Source of the DNA: a virus
Length of the DNA: 22,781 bases
IMG/VR virus record: IMGVR_UViG_3300030060_001304
Span: 1 to 22,781 of that record
Reading direction: 5' to 3' (one strand)
Shown: positions 15,208 through 21,742 of the stretch, piece by piece
How positions within the stretch are numbered: the first letter of the stretch is position 1
Layout: each line of letters starts with the position of its first letter
Made by a program: the position numbers and the translations under genes
Notes under the pieces: generated by a model
What the model was told of the DNA's origin: nothing
Seen by the model: only the letters and a program-made list of their open reading frames with translations
The model's database searches: none

Positions 15208-15834
15208 TTAGGCTTCGTAGCCCATTAATTCAATAAAGAGTTTACCCGCAGTATAATCAGCATCTGTTGTATCACCCAGTGTTAGATACAAGAACTCATC
15301 AGCCGCCGGAACAGCAGTGAAGTAGACTTTGCTGCCTAATGTGGCGTCTCCAGCGTTAACTAACAAGGTCTCTGTCAAACTAGAAATAGCTCCATCCTCA
15401 ACACCTGTACCTTCTGTGGCAGAGTGCACGTTAATATCTGGATCACCGCCAGCAGGTGCCTCAAAACACTCCATGCTACCTGTTAAGATTGTGCCGTTTT
15501 TTGCAGCGGTAATCTGACCAATGTGACATACATTTGAAGTACCATTTACTCCAATGATGTCCCCGCTCGCGGTAGAACGCAGTCCAGTCAGGTCAATAAG
15601 AATACGGGTTGTAATGATGCCGCCTACACGCTGCACAGAACTACGATAAATAGTGCCTGTACCGCCTGTAATACCAGTACCAGCCTCTACAGCCATTGTG
15701 TTTGCATCAAACGATGACACACCAGTTGAACTGATGCTTGAAAGAGTTGTAAACGCACCGGTAGAGGAGTTTTTGCTAACAGAGGTAAAACCACCTTGTG
15801 AGCGAACTGCACCGGTAAAAGTTGTAGTAGCCAT
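15208..15834 (-). CDS. Virion structural protein, probable capsid decoration
   Basis: The protein has 208 residues, with an AGGAG ribosome site 7 bases ahead of ATG 15834. The N-terminus (MATTTFTGAVRSQGGFTSVS, then TLSSISSTGVSSFDANTMAV) and the segments TTRILIDLTGL, GTSNVCHIGQITAAKNG and SLTETLLVNAGDATLGSKVY form a Ser/Thr/Ala/Gly-rich beta-protein. Such proteins typically follow the capsid gene in marine phages. It is bounded by a strong terminator upstream and a hairpin downstream. That isolation suggests its own control of expression, as for an abundant virion protein. The exact virion site is not known. Confidence 0.75.
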   Translation of the reverse strand: MATTTFTGAVRSQGGFTSVSKNSSTGAFTTLSSISSTGVSSFDANTMAVEAGTGITGGTGTIYRSSVQRVGGIITTRILIDLTGLRSTASGDIIGVNGTSNVCHIGQITAAKNGTILTGSMECFEAPAGGDPDINVHSATEGTGVEDGAISSLTETLLVNAGDATLGSKVYFTAVPAADEFLYLTLGDTTDADYTAGKLFIELMGYEA

Positions 15835-15860
15835 GTCAATACTCCTGTCTTGGCTAATGT

Positions 15861-15879
15861 CAGCCGTAGGATACGGCTG
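15861..15879 (-). promoter_or_regulatory. Leader hairpin before structural gene
   Basis: A perfect 8-bp inverted repeat (CAGCCGTA, loop TCC on the minus strand, TACGGCTG) lies about 27 bases upstream of ATG 15834 and just after the capsid terminator. It has no U-run, so it is not a terminator. It could stabilise the 5' end of the mRNA or be a processing site. I see no convincing bacterial promoter in the stretch from 15835 to 15956. Confidence 0.45.
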
Positions 15880-15900
15880 TCAGGGTTTAAAAAACTATAC

Positions 15901-15932
15901 AATAAAAAAGAGCGACTGTGAAGCCGCTCTTT
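15901..15932 (-). terminator. Strong Rho-independent terminator after capsid gene
   Basis: On the minus strand a 10-bp stem (AAAGAGCGGC, loop TTCACA, GTCGCTCTTT, with one G.U pair) is followed by TTTATT. It starts 25 bases after the capsid stop codon. The stem and U-run make this a textbook intrinsic terminator for minus-strand transcripts. The plus strand lacks a matching U-run. Confidence 0.85.
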
Positions 15933-15956
15933 CTAACCTCTACGGGAAAGAGATTA

Positions 15957-16868
15957 TTATGCTGCGCCCGGTGTACCAAACACACAACGCCAATCAGAAA
16001 CGCCGAAGCTGTAACGCTCACGGGCCTTAAACCGCATGTTGCCGGTGTCAAAGTCACCTTCCATTGCAGTCTTGATTGGAGAACGGTTGAAGTATTTGAA
16101 ACCGTTTGGTGCATCGGTCTTGATGAAGAACGCATCTGTGTCTGTCAAGAAGTGGTTTACGACTGCACCTTCAGGCAGCATACCCATGTTCTTGATAGCG
16201 TTTGCGTCGTTATCAGCCGTTGCTGAACGCAAGTTTGAATTAATCACACGCTCTGCAATAAACTGCAACTCTTTTGGAATGATAAGCTTCATTCCACGAA
16301 CTGCAATCTTGAGACCACGCTCATCAGTCAAACCGGCGATATCAATCAACATCTGCTCAAGTGAAGTTTCATTCAAATCAGCAGCAGTTGACAGCAGGTT
16401 ACGCTGGTTGCCTGAGAGTGACGGGTGTGAAGATGAGCAAAGTGCTGCACCGTCGCCGATTGCAGAAGCGCCTGTGCTGAACGCATTGTTCAGGATAGCC
16501 GCAGCTTTAATCTGCTTGGTCTGAGCCATAGAGCGGGCCAGAGCCTTGGTGTAGCGAGACGCCAAACGGTCATACAGATTATCCTCAATGGCTTCCTCAG
16601 TAATTGAGAACGCCAAAGCGATTGTCTCGTGTGTGTACCGTGCTGTGAATGTCTCTTGAGCATCGTCAAAAGAGATGGCTGCGCCTTCCTCTTTAGTTGG
16701 TGCTGTTGAGAAACCCCCAAGCATCACTTCTTCTTCAAATGAACGATCAGATGCTTCTTCTGCAAAGATCTCAGCATGTTCGTTTTCATAACGATCATAC
16801 TCAAGCCCAAAAAGTGCATTTAGACCGGGTTCTAGCTCTTTAGCTAGTTGTGCTCTTGAAATAGCCAT
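15957..16868 (-). CDS. Major capsid protein, HK97 fold
   Basis: The protein has 303 residues, with a GGAGG ribosome site ahead of ATG 16868. Recognisable features are the N-terminal helix (MAISRAQLAKELEPGLNALF), ETIALAFSITEEAIEDNLYD (helix of the E-loop/axial region), SRYTKALARSMAQTKQIKAA, the CSSSHPSLSGNQRN segment, GLKIAVRGMKLIIPKELQF (P-domain strand and helix) and GVSDWRCVFGTPGAA at the end. These belong to the Mu gpT-like branch of HK97-fold coats. It follows scaffold and accessory genes and is followed by a strong terminator, which fits the most abundant structural protein. There is no delta-domain cleavage region, since the N-terminus goes straight into the coat. Confidence in role is high. 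Confidence 0.85.
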   Translation of the reverse strand: MAISRAQLAKELEPGLNALFGLEYDRYENEHAEIFAEEASDRSFEEEVMLGGFSTAPTKEEGAAISFDDAQETFTARYTHETIALAFSITEEAIEDNLYDRLASRYTKALARSMAQTKQIKAAAILNNAFSTGASAIGDGAALCSSSHPSLSGNQRNLLSTAADLNETSLEQMLIDIAGLTDERGLKIAVRGMKLIIPKELQFIAERVINSNLRSATADNDANAIKNMGMLPEGAVVNHFLTDTDAFFIKTDAPNGFKYFNRSPIKTAMEGDFDTGNMRFKARERYSFGVSDWRCVFGTPGAA

Positions 16869-16879
16869 TTCCTAGCCTC

Positions 16880-17512
16880 CTATATGCCGGTGTTCGCTGC
16901 GGTGCCTACGGCAGCAGCAAAGCCTGAGTTGAAAGGTGCGTTCAAACGAACGATGTACTGATGACCAACGGCTGAGTAGTCTGTGTTACCTTCCTCTTCG
17001 TAGAGGCCGACAATACGAACATCTAAGCCTGCGGTTGTCGCAGCGGTGCTAATATCAAGCATGTCAGAAGACTTACCTGTATTTGTGCTACCGTTGTTAA
17101 CACTCGCCATGTCACAGTTAGCAAAGGTATCTGCCAACGCGGTCGCCCGGTCGGTGTTAGTGCCATCTGCCACTACAACATATAGCTGCATTGGATCATC
17201 ATACACGTAAGCTTTGACAGGATGGTTCGTGTCAACGCTTACAGCATTTGAACCCGGCCAATAATTAAGGTGGGTGTTCTTACCGGTTACGGAGTCAACA
17301 TACTCAACACCACCTAAAACACCAAGAGGTGCTACCGCCTGATCGGAAATAGCGATTGTGCCCCCTGCGAGTGGAATAACAATCCCACCGTTATAGATAG
17401 CAGTAGTGTAGTTGCTGGCAATCTCATACATCGTCGTAGCGTTGTTATTAGGATTACCGCCCGTTTTACCAATAGGACGAAGGCCAAAACCACCTGTTAG
17501 GGTATTTGCCAT
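16880..17512 (-). CDS. Capsid-associated structural protein, unknown function
   Basis: The protein has 210 residues. It is Gly/Ala/Thr/Asn-rich and beta-prone: MANTLTGGFGLRPIGKTGG, then IYNGGIVIPLAGGTIAISDQ, VAPLGVLGGVEYVDSVTGK, LYVVVADGTNTDRATALADT and VGHQYIVRLNAPFNSGFAAA. Proteins like this are commonly encoded directly before the capsid gene in marine phages. It is separated from the capsid gene by only 11 bases that carry the capsid ribosome site, so the two are probably made together. Its low charge and beta content suggest a decoration or accessory role. No family function is known to me. Confidence 0.7.
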   Translation of the reverse strand: MANTLTGGFGLRPIGKTGGNPNNNATTMYEIASNYTTAIYNGGIVIPLAGGTIAISDQAVAPLGVLGGVEYVDSVTGKNTHLNYWPGSNAVSVDTNHPVKAYVYDDPMQLYVVVADGTNTDRATALADTFANCDMASVNNGSTNTGKSSDMLDISTAATTAGLDVRIVGLYEEEGNTDYSAVGHQYIVRLNAPFNSGFAAAVGTAANTGI

Positions 17513-17543
17513 TAGAGACTCCTATTTGACAAAGAGGTAGCCA

Positions 17544-18032
17544 TCATTTCTGAGGACCACCAAAAGTTACACGAGATTGACGATCTGGTTTATTGATCGT
17601 CATGGTCGAATGTGCATTCTCTCTCATCATATCAGAGTCCACCGCCTGCATCTGGTCAGCACTTCTTGAATTAAAATATGCTGTCCTTTCCGCCACAGTT
17701 TCATCTGGGATACGAGCGAGAATCAAACCACCTACTCCAAACACACCTTCATATTTACCTGAGTCAATTACCGGGGCCTCAAAGTCTGGGTACTCGTCCC
17801 TACGAACAAGCTCATAACCTTCGCGCATTTTTGCGCTGATGTTTTTAGTATCGTCAAAACCACGGGTTTCAGCCCTGATCCAACGATGCTTATAACCATC
17901 CGGTGCAGGCGGTGCGTCCAACATAGACGGAGGGGACCACGGCTTACGCTGCGCCGTCTTCTCCCTAGTTTGGTTTGCGCGAGAAGTACGTTTAATTCCG
18001 CCTTCAAACATTTCTTTTTGTTCTTCTGACAT
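17544..18032 (-). CDS. Head-region protein, unknown function
   Basis: The protein has 162 residues and is polar and charged. Segments include GGIKRTSRANQTREKTAQRK, then WSPPSMLDAPPAPDGYKHRW, IRAETRGFDDTKNISAKMRE, GYELVRRDEYPDFEAPVID and GGLILARIPDETVAERTAYF. The YKHRWIRAETRGFDDxxN...REGYELVRRDEYP block is one I recall from marine phages. Its place between scaffold and capsid suggests a head-assembly or internal head role. It has no membrane segment and no cysteine. The role is unknown. Confidence 0.7.
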   Translation of the reverse strand: MSEEQKEMFEGGIKRTSRANQTREKTAQRKPWSPPSMLDAPPAPDGYKHRWIRAETRGFDDTKNISAKMREGYELVRRDEYPDFEAPVIDSGKYEGVFGVGGLILARIPDETVAERTAYFNSRSADQMQAVDSDMMRENAHSTMTINKPDRQSRVTFGGPQK

Positions 18033-18036
18033 TAAC

Positions 18037-18903
18037 TTACTCCTTCACGTATTTCGCGTATTCTTCAAGCGGCACACCCAATTTCTTCGCTATCGCGACT
18101 TGGCTAGGGGTGAGTCTAACCTTTTTCCCACTACTGCGCCCAGAAGATGACCGGGATACGGAAGCAACCGTCTGAGCGGGCCGTCTGCTTTCCCCGTTTT
18201 TAAGCTTATGCGGAAACTCGCTCTGCATACGCTTGTCTAACTCACTATAGTACTCATCGCTCTGCGGGTCAAACCCTTCATTTTCGACAAGTTTTTTATG
18301 AACTCCAAAAGCGGCATATGTCATGGCCTCATCCGTGCCAAACCACTCATTCCGTTGTGCCCAACTTTCTGCTTTTGGGTCAGGGCGGCGTGGCTGTTGC
18401 TGCGGCATGGGCTGTTGAACTTGTGCCTGAACTTGTGCCTGTGCCTGCTGTGCGTAGCGCTGCTGTTGCGCTTTTGCCTGCTCGGCTCGGTCATTTTCTA
18501 TTGCAAGTCTAGTAATCTTACGCTGCGCTTCCACAACACCGTTTGTATCACCTATTTCAATAGCACGAGCCAGTTCACCTTCGGCAGTGCCCATCTCGCT
18601 AGTAACACGATTGCTGTATTCGTTAACATAATTCGTGTCCATCGCGTTCATGCGATTTTTAAGCTGCGCGGCCTCCTCCTGAACACCTTGTGCATACCGA
18701 AGCGCCTCGTCTTTCTGGCGCTCTGCTTCACGCATTTTTTTGGTTAGACGATCAATACGTTTTTGAGTGTTTGTCTCAGCTTTTTCAAACTGGTCCTCTG
18801 TTGCAGCCTCTACTTGCGGCTCTTCTTTAGCTGCCTCAACTTCAACTTCCGTATCTTGCTCATCTTCCAGATCTAACTCAATCTGTTGTTTTTCTTCTGC
18901 CAT
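18037..18903 (-). CDS. Capsid scaffolding protein
   Basis: The protein has 288 residues, with a GGAGAG ribosome site ahead of ATG 18903. The first 40 residues are strongly acidic. Residues 44-90 and 95-145 form coiled coils (RLTKKMREAERQKDEALRYA). Residues 141-172 are Gln/Ala-rich, ending PMPQQQPRRP. Residues 240-261 are Ser/Arg-rich and basic. The C-terminus (VRLTPSQVAIAKKLGVPLEE, then YAKYVKE) is a short helical block, like the coat-binding ends of phage scaffolds. Acidic, helical and basic-ended is the classic layout of a scaffold, and it precedes the head genes. I see no protease domain, so it is probably removed intact or by a protease encoded elsewhere. Confidence is good. Confidence 0.8.
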   Translation of the reverse strand: MAEEKQQIELDLEDEQDTEVEVEAAKEEPQVEAATEDQFEKAETNTQKRIDRLTKKMREAERQKDEALRYAQGVQEEAAQLKNRMNAMDTNYVNEYSNRVTSEMGTAEGELARAIEIGDTNGVVEAQRKITRLAIENDRAEQAKAQQQRYAQQAQAQVQAQVQQPMPQQQPRRPDPKAESWAQRNEWFGTDEAMTYAAFGVHKKLVENEGFDPQSDEYYSELDKRMQSEFPHKLKNGESRRPAQTVASVSRSSSGRSSGKKVRLTPSQVAIAKKLGVPLEEYAKYVKE

Positions 18904-18912
18904 TTATCTCTC

Positions 18913-19350
18913 CTAGAAATGAAGAATATCTTCGGGTTCTTTTATTTTTGCCAGTATCTCATCATCATTGAGAATACGAACCTCCCCACCGTCTATCTTG
19001 AACCGTGAGCCTGAATAACGAGCGAACATCACCCAATCACCCTGTTCACACCAAGATCCTGTGGGAAACTTTTCTGCGTCCTTATAGGCCAAAGATCCTA
19101 CCTTTAGGACGTAACCTACCTGTGTAGATACGGTTTGTTCTTGAACAACCGTGTCAGGAAGATAAATGCCACCATCTGTTTTGCCTTTACCCCTGTAAGG
19201 TAAAACCAAAATACGCCATCCTGTTGGATCTGGCATTCTTTCTAGGAGAGAACCCCCAATAGCTTCGGGGTCTAATACTCTATCGCTTGGCTCTTTGTAA
19301 GCCTCTGATAGATTTGCCACACCTTCAGATGCAGCTTCTAAGTCAATCAT
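18913..19350 (-). CDS. Phage GroES-type co-chaperonin
   Basis: The protein has 145 residues and overlaps the previous gene by 8 bases. The domain at residues 42-137 matches the Cpn10 pattern: GWRILVLPYRGKGKTDGGIY, VVQEQTVSTQVGYVLKVGS, then GDWVMFARYSGSRFKIDGGE and VRILNDDEILAKI. Residues 60-64 (GGIYL) match the hydrophobic mobile-loop tripeptide by which GroES binds GroEL. There is an N-terminal extension of about 42 residues with many acidic positions, not found in bacterial GroES (97 residues). Like T4 gp31, it should act with host GroEL, presumably to fold a large phage protein such as the capsid. No GroEL is seen here. The role is strongly supported. Confidence 0.9.
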   Translation of the reverse strand: MIDLEAASEGVANLSEAYKEPSDRVLDPEAIGGSLLERMPDPTGWRILVLPYRGKGKTDGGIYLPDTVVQEQTVSTQVGYVLKVGSLAYKDAEKFPTGSWCEQGDWVMFARYSGSRFKIDGGEVRILNDDEILAKIKEPEDILHF

Positions 19351-19540
19351 TGCTTCGCTCCTGTTTATCTAGCAGGCTCTTGAGTTCCTGTTCCACGTGA
19401 TCTAGGGATTTTAAATTTCCCATGAGCTCACGATATTGCTCTATACTGCTTACATTGTCATAAATTAACAAATCGTAAACAGCCTGCCGCCGCTCTTTTA
19501 TTATGCGAAAAACGGCTTCCGCAAAGTAAACCTCATCCAC
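19343..19540 (-). CDS. Small coiled-coil protein, unknown function
   Basis: The protein has 65 residues and starts at GTG 19540, with a GGAG site 9 bases upstream. The sequence is entirely helical and charged: AVFRIIKERRQAVYDLLIYD, SSIEQYRELMGNLKSLDHVE and QELKSLLDKQERSND. It has no membrane segment. The C-terminal half looks like a coiled coil. It overlaps the GroES gene by 8 bases, so the two are probably translated together. Proteins of this size occur next to GroES in marine phages. I know of no assigned role. Confidence 0.7.
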   Translation of the reverse strand: MDEVYFAEAVFRIIKERRQAVYDLLIYDNVSSIEQYRELMGNLKSLDHVEQELKSLLDKQERSND

Positions 19541-19582
19541 TCTGATAACTCCGCATTAAGTCTTATGTGTTCTTATAACACA

Positions 19583-20035
19583 TCAGTCTGTTTCTGCAAG
19601 AGCTCTCATCCTGTCAACTAAACGCCGTGCACGGTTTGGCACCTGAGTATACCACTTGGAGTCAACCATCTCATCTGCTGCGGCACTCCAATCTCTAGCG
19701 TCCACACCGGCTTTCATACCTTTAAACTTGCTGAGTCTAGGTCTACCCATGTTAAACATCATGTTTGCAATGATGTGCTGACACTCTTCGGGCAGGTCAT
19801 CAAAGTCTGAGTACAAAACTTTGCACTCATCAAGAGTTACAATCATATCAAGCGCAAATAACTGTTTAACACGTTCCTGCTCAACGACAGTGCCGACAGG
19901 TTTGCCGTGTTCTTCATCGGACTCTGTAATTAAATGACCAATTCCCGTCGTTGGCAAACCAAGATGGTCCAAATAGATCTCGTATTTGCACCCCTCATCT
20001 TCAGCGATTTCTTCGCGTAGTTTGTCTTTATTCAT
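19583..20035 (-). CDS. Endolysin, T4-type lysozyme (GH24)
   Basis: The protein has 150 residues. ATG 20035 overlaps the holin stop as ATGA. It belongs to the T4 lysozyme family (glycosyl hydrolase 24), which cuts the MurNAc-GlcNAc bonds of peptidoglycan. Catalytic positions are present: E14 in AEDEGCKYEI, D23 in YLDHLGLP and T29 in TTGIGHL, matching E11, D20 and T26 of T4 lysozyme. The C-terminal SKWYTQVPNRARRLVDRMR matches the family's WYNQTPNRAKR region. There is no signal peptide, so the enzyme relies on the holin for release. It follows the holin directly. Confidence is very high. Confidence 0.95.
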   Translation of the reverse strand: MNKDKLREEIAEDEGCKYEIYLDHLGLPTTGIGHLITESDEEHGKPVGTVVEQERVKQLFALDMIVTLDECKVLYSDFDDLPEECQHIIANMMFNMGRPRLSKFKGMKAGVDARDWSAAADEMVDSKWYTQVPNRARRLVDRMRALAETD

Positions 20036-20409
20036 TTCTTAAATCCTTTTATCCCGCGTATTCCGAAGCTTGCGCCGATTGAGGCGTACATCGCCCACTG
20101 GAACCACTCTGGTGTACGAGATAGAGCCGCAAACCCTTCCTCGACATACGGTTGTGTAAACGGAATGAAGCACATGGCAATTATGACAATAAACAAAATT
20201 GTCCACGCCTCGTCCTTCCAACTGTTGTCAGAGGACTGTGCCATTATCTTTTCCCAGCCAGCTTCGTGAGTGGCTGCGACTTTCATAACTTCGGCTTCGG
20301 CTTCGGCTTTTGCTTGTGCAACTCTGCCTTTGGCCTTTGTTTGCTCTATCTTCGACTCCATAAAGGAACCGGCTAAATTAGCTATAGGTCCTATAAGTGC
20401 TTGTATCAT
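20032..20409 (-). CDS. Holin, three-helix GTA type
   Basis: The protein has 125 residues. It starts at ATG 20409, overlapping the previous stop as ATGA. An N-terminal amphipathic helix (MIQALIGPIANLAGSFMES) is followed by a Lys/Ala-rich stretch (TKAKGRVAQAKAEAEAEVMK). After SWKDEAWT at residues 63-70 comes a membrane helix (71-89, ILFIVIIAMCFIPFTQPYV) and then a second one (102-118, WFQWAMYASIGASFGIR). The SWKDEAW signature and the three-helix layout match the holin family first named for gene-transfer-agent release (PF11351). Translational coupling to the T4-type lysozyme supports the role. It would form the inner-membrane lesion that releases endolysin. Confidence 0.9.
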   Translation of the reverse strand: MIQALIGPIANLAGSFMESKIEQTKAKGRVAQAKAEAEAEVMKVAATHEAGWEKIMAQSSDNSWKDEAWTILFIVIIAMCFIPFTQPYVEEGFAALSRTPEWFQWAMYASIGASFGIRGIKGFKK

Positions 20410-20618
20410 TCGTCCTCCAAGATTTCTAAAATCTCGCCAGCTTCAAGCCTGACCTTTAATTGCTTGCATGACCACTTTTTGTCAAAGTCAGCCGTGTGTC
20501 CTACATTACGCTTTATCTTACGACGTATATTTAAGCATTCAGATAGGTTCTTGTAAGGCGTGTATTCAACTCGCTCCTCACCTATCATCAATAACAAAAC
20601 AAACGTCATCTCAATCAT
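20406..20618 (-). CDS. Small exported or membrane protein with two cysteines, lysis region
   Basis: The protein has 70 residues. ATG 20618 overlaps the previous stop as ATGA, and its own stop overlaps the holin ATG likewise. The first 12 residues (MIEMTFVLLLMI) are hydrophobic, like a signal or anchor. The remainder is polar with beta and helix segments (GEERVEYTPYKNLSECLNIR, then KIKRNVGHTADFDKKWSCKQ) and cysteines at 28 and 51 that could form a disulfide. Its end is acidic. It is placed directly before the holin, so a lysis-regulating role is likely by context. It has no recognisable antiholin or spanin family. The Cys spacing resembles that of the 80-residue gene upstream. Confidence 0.7.
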   Translation of the reverse strand: MIEMTFVLLLMIGEERVEYTPYKNLSECLNIRRKIKRNVGHTADFDKKWSCKQLKVRLEAGEILEILEDE

Positions 20619-21004
20619 TTGTTAGTCAACTTTTCTATGTTGTCCTCAATCTTTGTCAGCCGTCTGTCGTAAAACTCCAAAACCAGCTTCTGTTGCTGGT
20701 CATGTGGGGCGTTGCCGCTTTCAATATTTTCTGCCAGTTTTTCTAACTCACTAGCCAAATGTTCGATCATCATAAACTGTTCTGAGTCTGCTGGCAAACT
20801 GCCCATCTCGCCACGCGGCCATTTGATGCGAAACTCTGTGTTCATTCCCAGATCTGTTTCCATAAGTATTATTTTGTTTTCTATAGTATTTAAGCGTTCA
20901 ATAATACCAAAATACGCCCACGTTCCTATGGCCGCTCCCACAACCATAGCGATGAGATTACGAATTGGCATGCTTAGTTCAGTGTTTTCATTTACCCTCG
21001 GCAT
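20615..21004 (-). CDS. Membrane-anchored coiled-coil protein, possible inner-membrane spanin
   Basis: The protein has 129 residues. ATG 21004 overlaps the previous stop as TAATG, and its own stop overlaps the next gene. An N-terminal membrane helix lies at about residues 16-34 (NLIAMVVGAAIGTWAYFG). It is followed by a helical periplasmic-type part with IERLNTIENKIILME, a conserved-looking RIKWPRGEMGSLPADSEQ segment, and a coiled coil from 80 to the end (LASELEKLAENIESG, FYDRRLTKIEDNIEKL). One membrane helix plus a coiled-coil outside is the i-spanin architecture, and its place in the lysis cluster supports it. No o-spanin lipobox gene was found nearby. An alternative is a minor tail or lysis-inhibition protein. 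Confidence 0.7.
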   Translation of the reverse strand: MPRVNENTELSMPIRNLIAMVVGAAIGTWAYFGIIERLNTIENKIILMETDLGMNTEFRIKWPRGEMGSLPADSEQFMMIEHLASELEKLAENIESGNAPHDQQQKLVLEFYDRRLTKIEDNIEKLTNK

Positions 21005-21246
21005 TACTCACACTTGTCCTTTCCTGCACATTCGGTAGGAAAACAATGCGCCATCATGCGGTAATAATGATTTTCATAGGTAGCCCGCCACATGTCTTCG
21101 TTAATAAGATATTCACACTGGGACTCTGTCATTGGCTGCTGTAGGGCTATCTGATTACCTATATATTGCCACTCGTTACCATCAAAACCCCACATGCTAA
21201 TAACCATGATGAACAAAGTTTCAACCGTGTGGTGAACCTCATTCAT
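21004..21246 (-). CDS. Small Cys-rich exported or membrane protein, unknown function
   Basis: The protein has 80 residues. ATG 21246 lies within the end of the upstream 56-residue gene. A hydrophobic stretch at residues 9-21 (ETLFIMVISMWGF) precedes a polar part: DGNEWQYIGNQIALQQPMTE, SQCEYLINEDMWRATYENH, and a Cys-rich end with CFPTECAGKDKC. Cysteines are at 44, 68, 73 and 79. The spacing between Cys44 and Cys68 (24) is close to that between the two cysteines of the 70-residue gene downstream (23). I recognise no family. Two short exported proteins of similar style and similar place suggest related roles. Confidence 0.65.
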   Translation of the reverse strand: MNEVHHTVETLFIMVISMWGFDGNEWQYIGNQIALQQPMTESQCEYLINEDMWRATYENHYYRMMAHCFPTECAGKDKCE

Positions 21247-21409
21247 CCGTAATTATCACCCATTGAACAGTGTTAGGGGTGCTTTCTGTCCTAAAATTAC
21301 CGGCAAGCTCCCAGTTTATATTATCTTTTACAGTCTCTTGTTTTTCATCACCTGTAACATGACCGTGTATCATCGCTGCCAGCATGGCCGCTATTATAAT
21401 GTTTTCCAT
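21239..21409 (-). CDS. Small exported protein (56 residues), unknown function
   Basis: This gene of 56 residues was found by direct reading. ATG 21409 follows GTGAG, and its TGA overlaps the ATG of the next gene. The first 17 residues (MENIIIAAMLAAMIHGH) are hydrophobic, like a signal or anchor, and the rest (VTGDEKQETVKDNINWELAG, NFRTESTPNTVQWVIITDE) is polar and beta-prone, without cysteine. The start and stop fit neatly between the neighbours, and no other gene explains the stretch. It is the third short exported-type protein in the run before the lysis genes. Confidence 0.6.
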   Translation of the reverse strand: MENIIIAAMLAAMIHGHVTGDEKQETVKDNINWELAGNFRTESTPNTVQWVIITDE

Positions 21410-21421
21410 AATCTCACTCTG

Positions 21422-21742
21422 TTATTTCTTCGACATCCACGCCGTCGTGCCCATGTATGCGCCGACAATGCCCGCTCCACTTAGAAATATAAGGTCGGTG
21501 ACTGCACCTAGACCTTCTAGTTTTTCCGCAGAGCACCACGGTGATGCTAGAAACACAGCATAACATCCCATAAATATCAAGGTATATCTGGCCATGCGTA
21601 ACTGAGCCACGTTCTTACGAAGCTCTGTTTCCGTCTTTTTTATCTCTTTGATGTGACTAAGCTCTTCGTCACTAACGATGCCGTCGCCGTCTTCATCATA
21701 CTCAGCGTATATAGACTTTTCTTGTAATTTTTTTTGACTCAT
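21422..21742 (-). CDS. EF-hand membrane protein, unknown function
   Basis: The protein has 106 residues. ATG 21742 overlaps the previous stop as ATGA. Residues 16-27 (DEDGDGIVSDEE) form a perfect EF-hand calcium-binding loop: D at 1, 3 and 5, G at 6, V at 8, S at 9, E at 12. A charged helix (30-48) follows, then two membrane helices at about 51-71 and 77-102. The layout, an N-terminal calcium-binding motif with a two-helix membrane part, is not one I know from phages. A role in sensing calcium at host entry or exit is conceivable, but this is speculation. An A8 run near the start codon is a possible slippage site. Confidence 0.7.
   Translation of the reverse strand: MSQKKLQEKSIYAEYDEDGDGIVSDEELSHIKEIKKTETELRKNVAQLRMARYTLIFMGCYAVFLASPWCSAEKLEGLGAVTDLIFLSGAGIVGAYMGTTAWMSKK

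Noticed and set aside
15880-15905. Possible promoter between capsid terminator and next gene
   Set aside because: The stretch is AT-rich, but no pair of -35 and -10 boxes fits with acceptable spacing. A phage-specific promoter cannot be judged from one copy.
19565-19583. Inverted repeat ATGTGTT/AACACAT after the lysozyme gene
   Set aside because: It is a 7-bp AT-rich stem with no U-run and no promoter nearby. It could be chance or a weak processing site, but I cannot support it as a terminator or operator.
21728-21735. A8 run near the start of the EF-hand gene as a frameshift site
   Set aside because: Poly-A runs can slip, but the other frames close soon after and no product would be gained.
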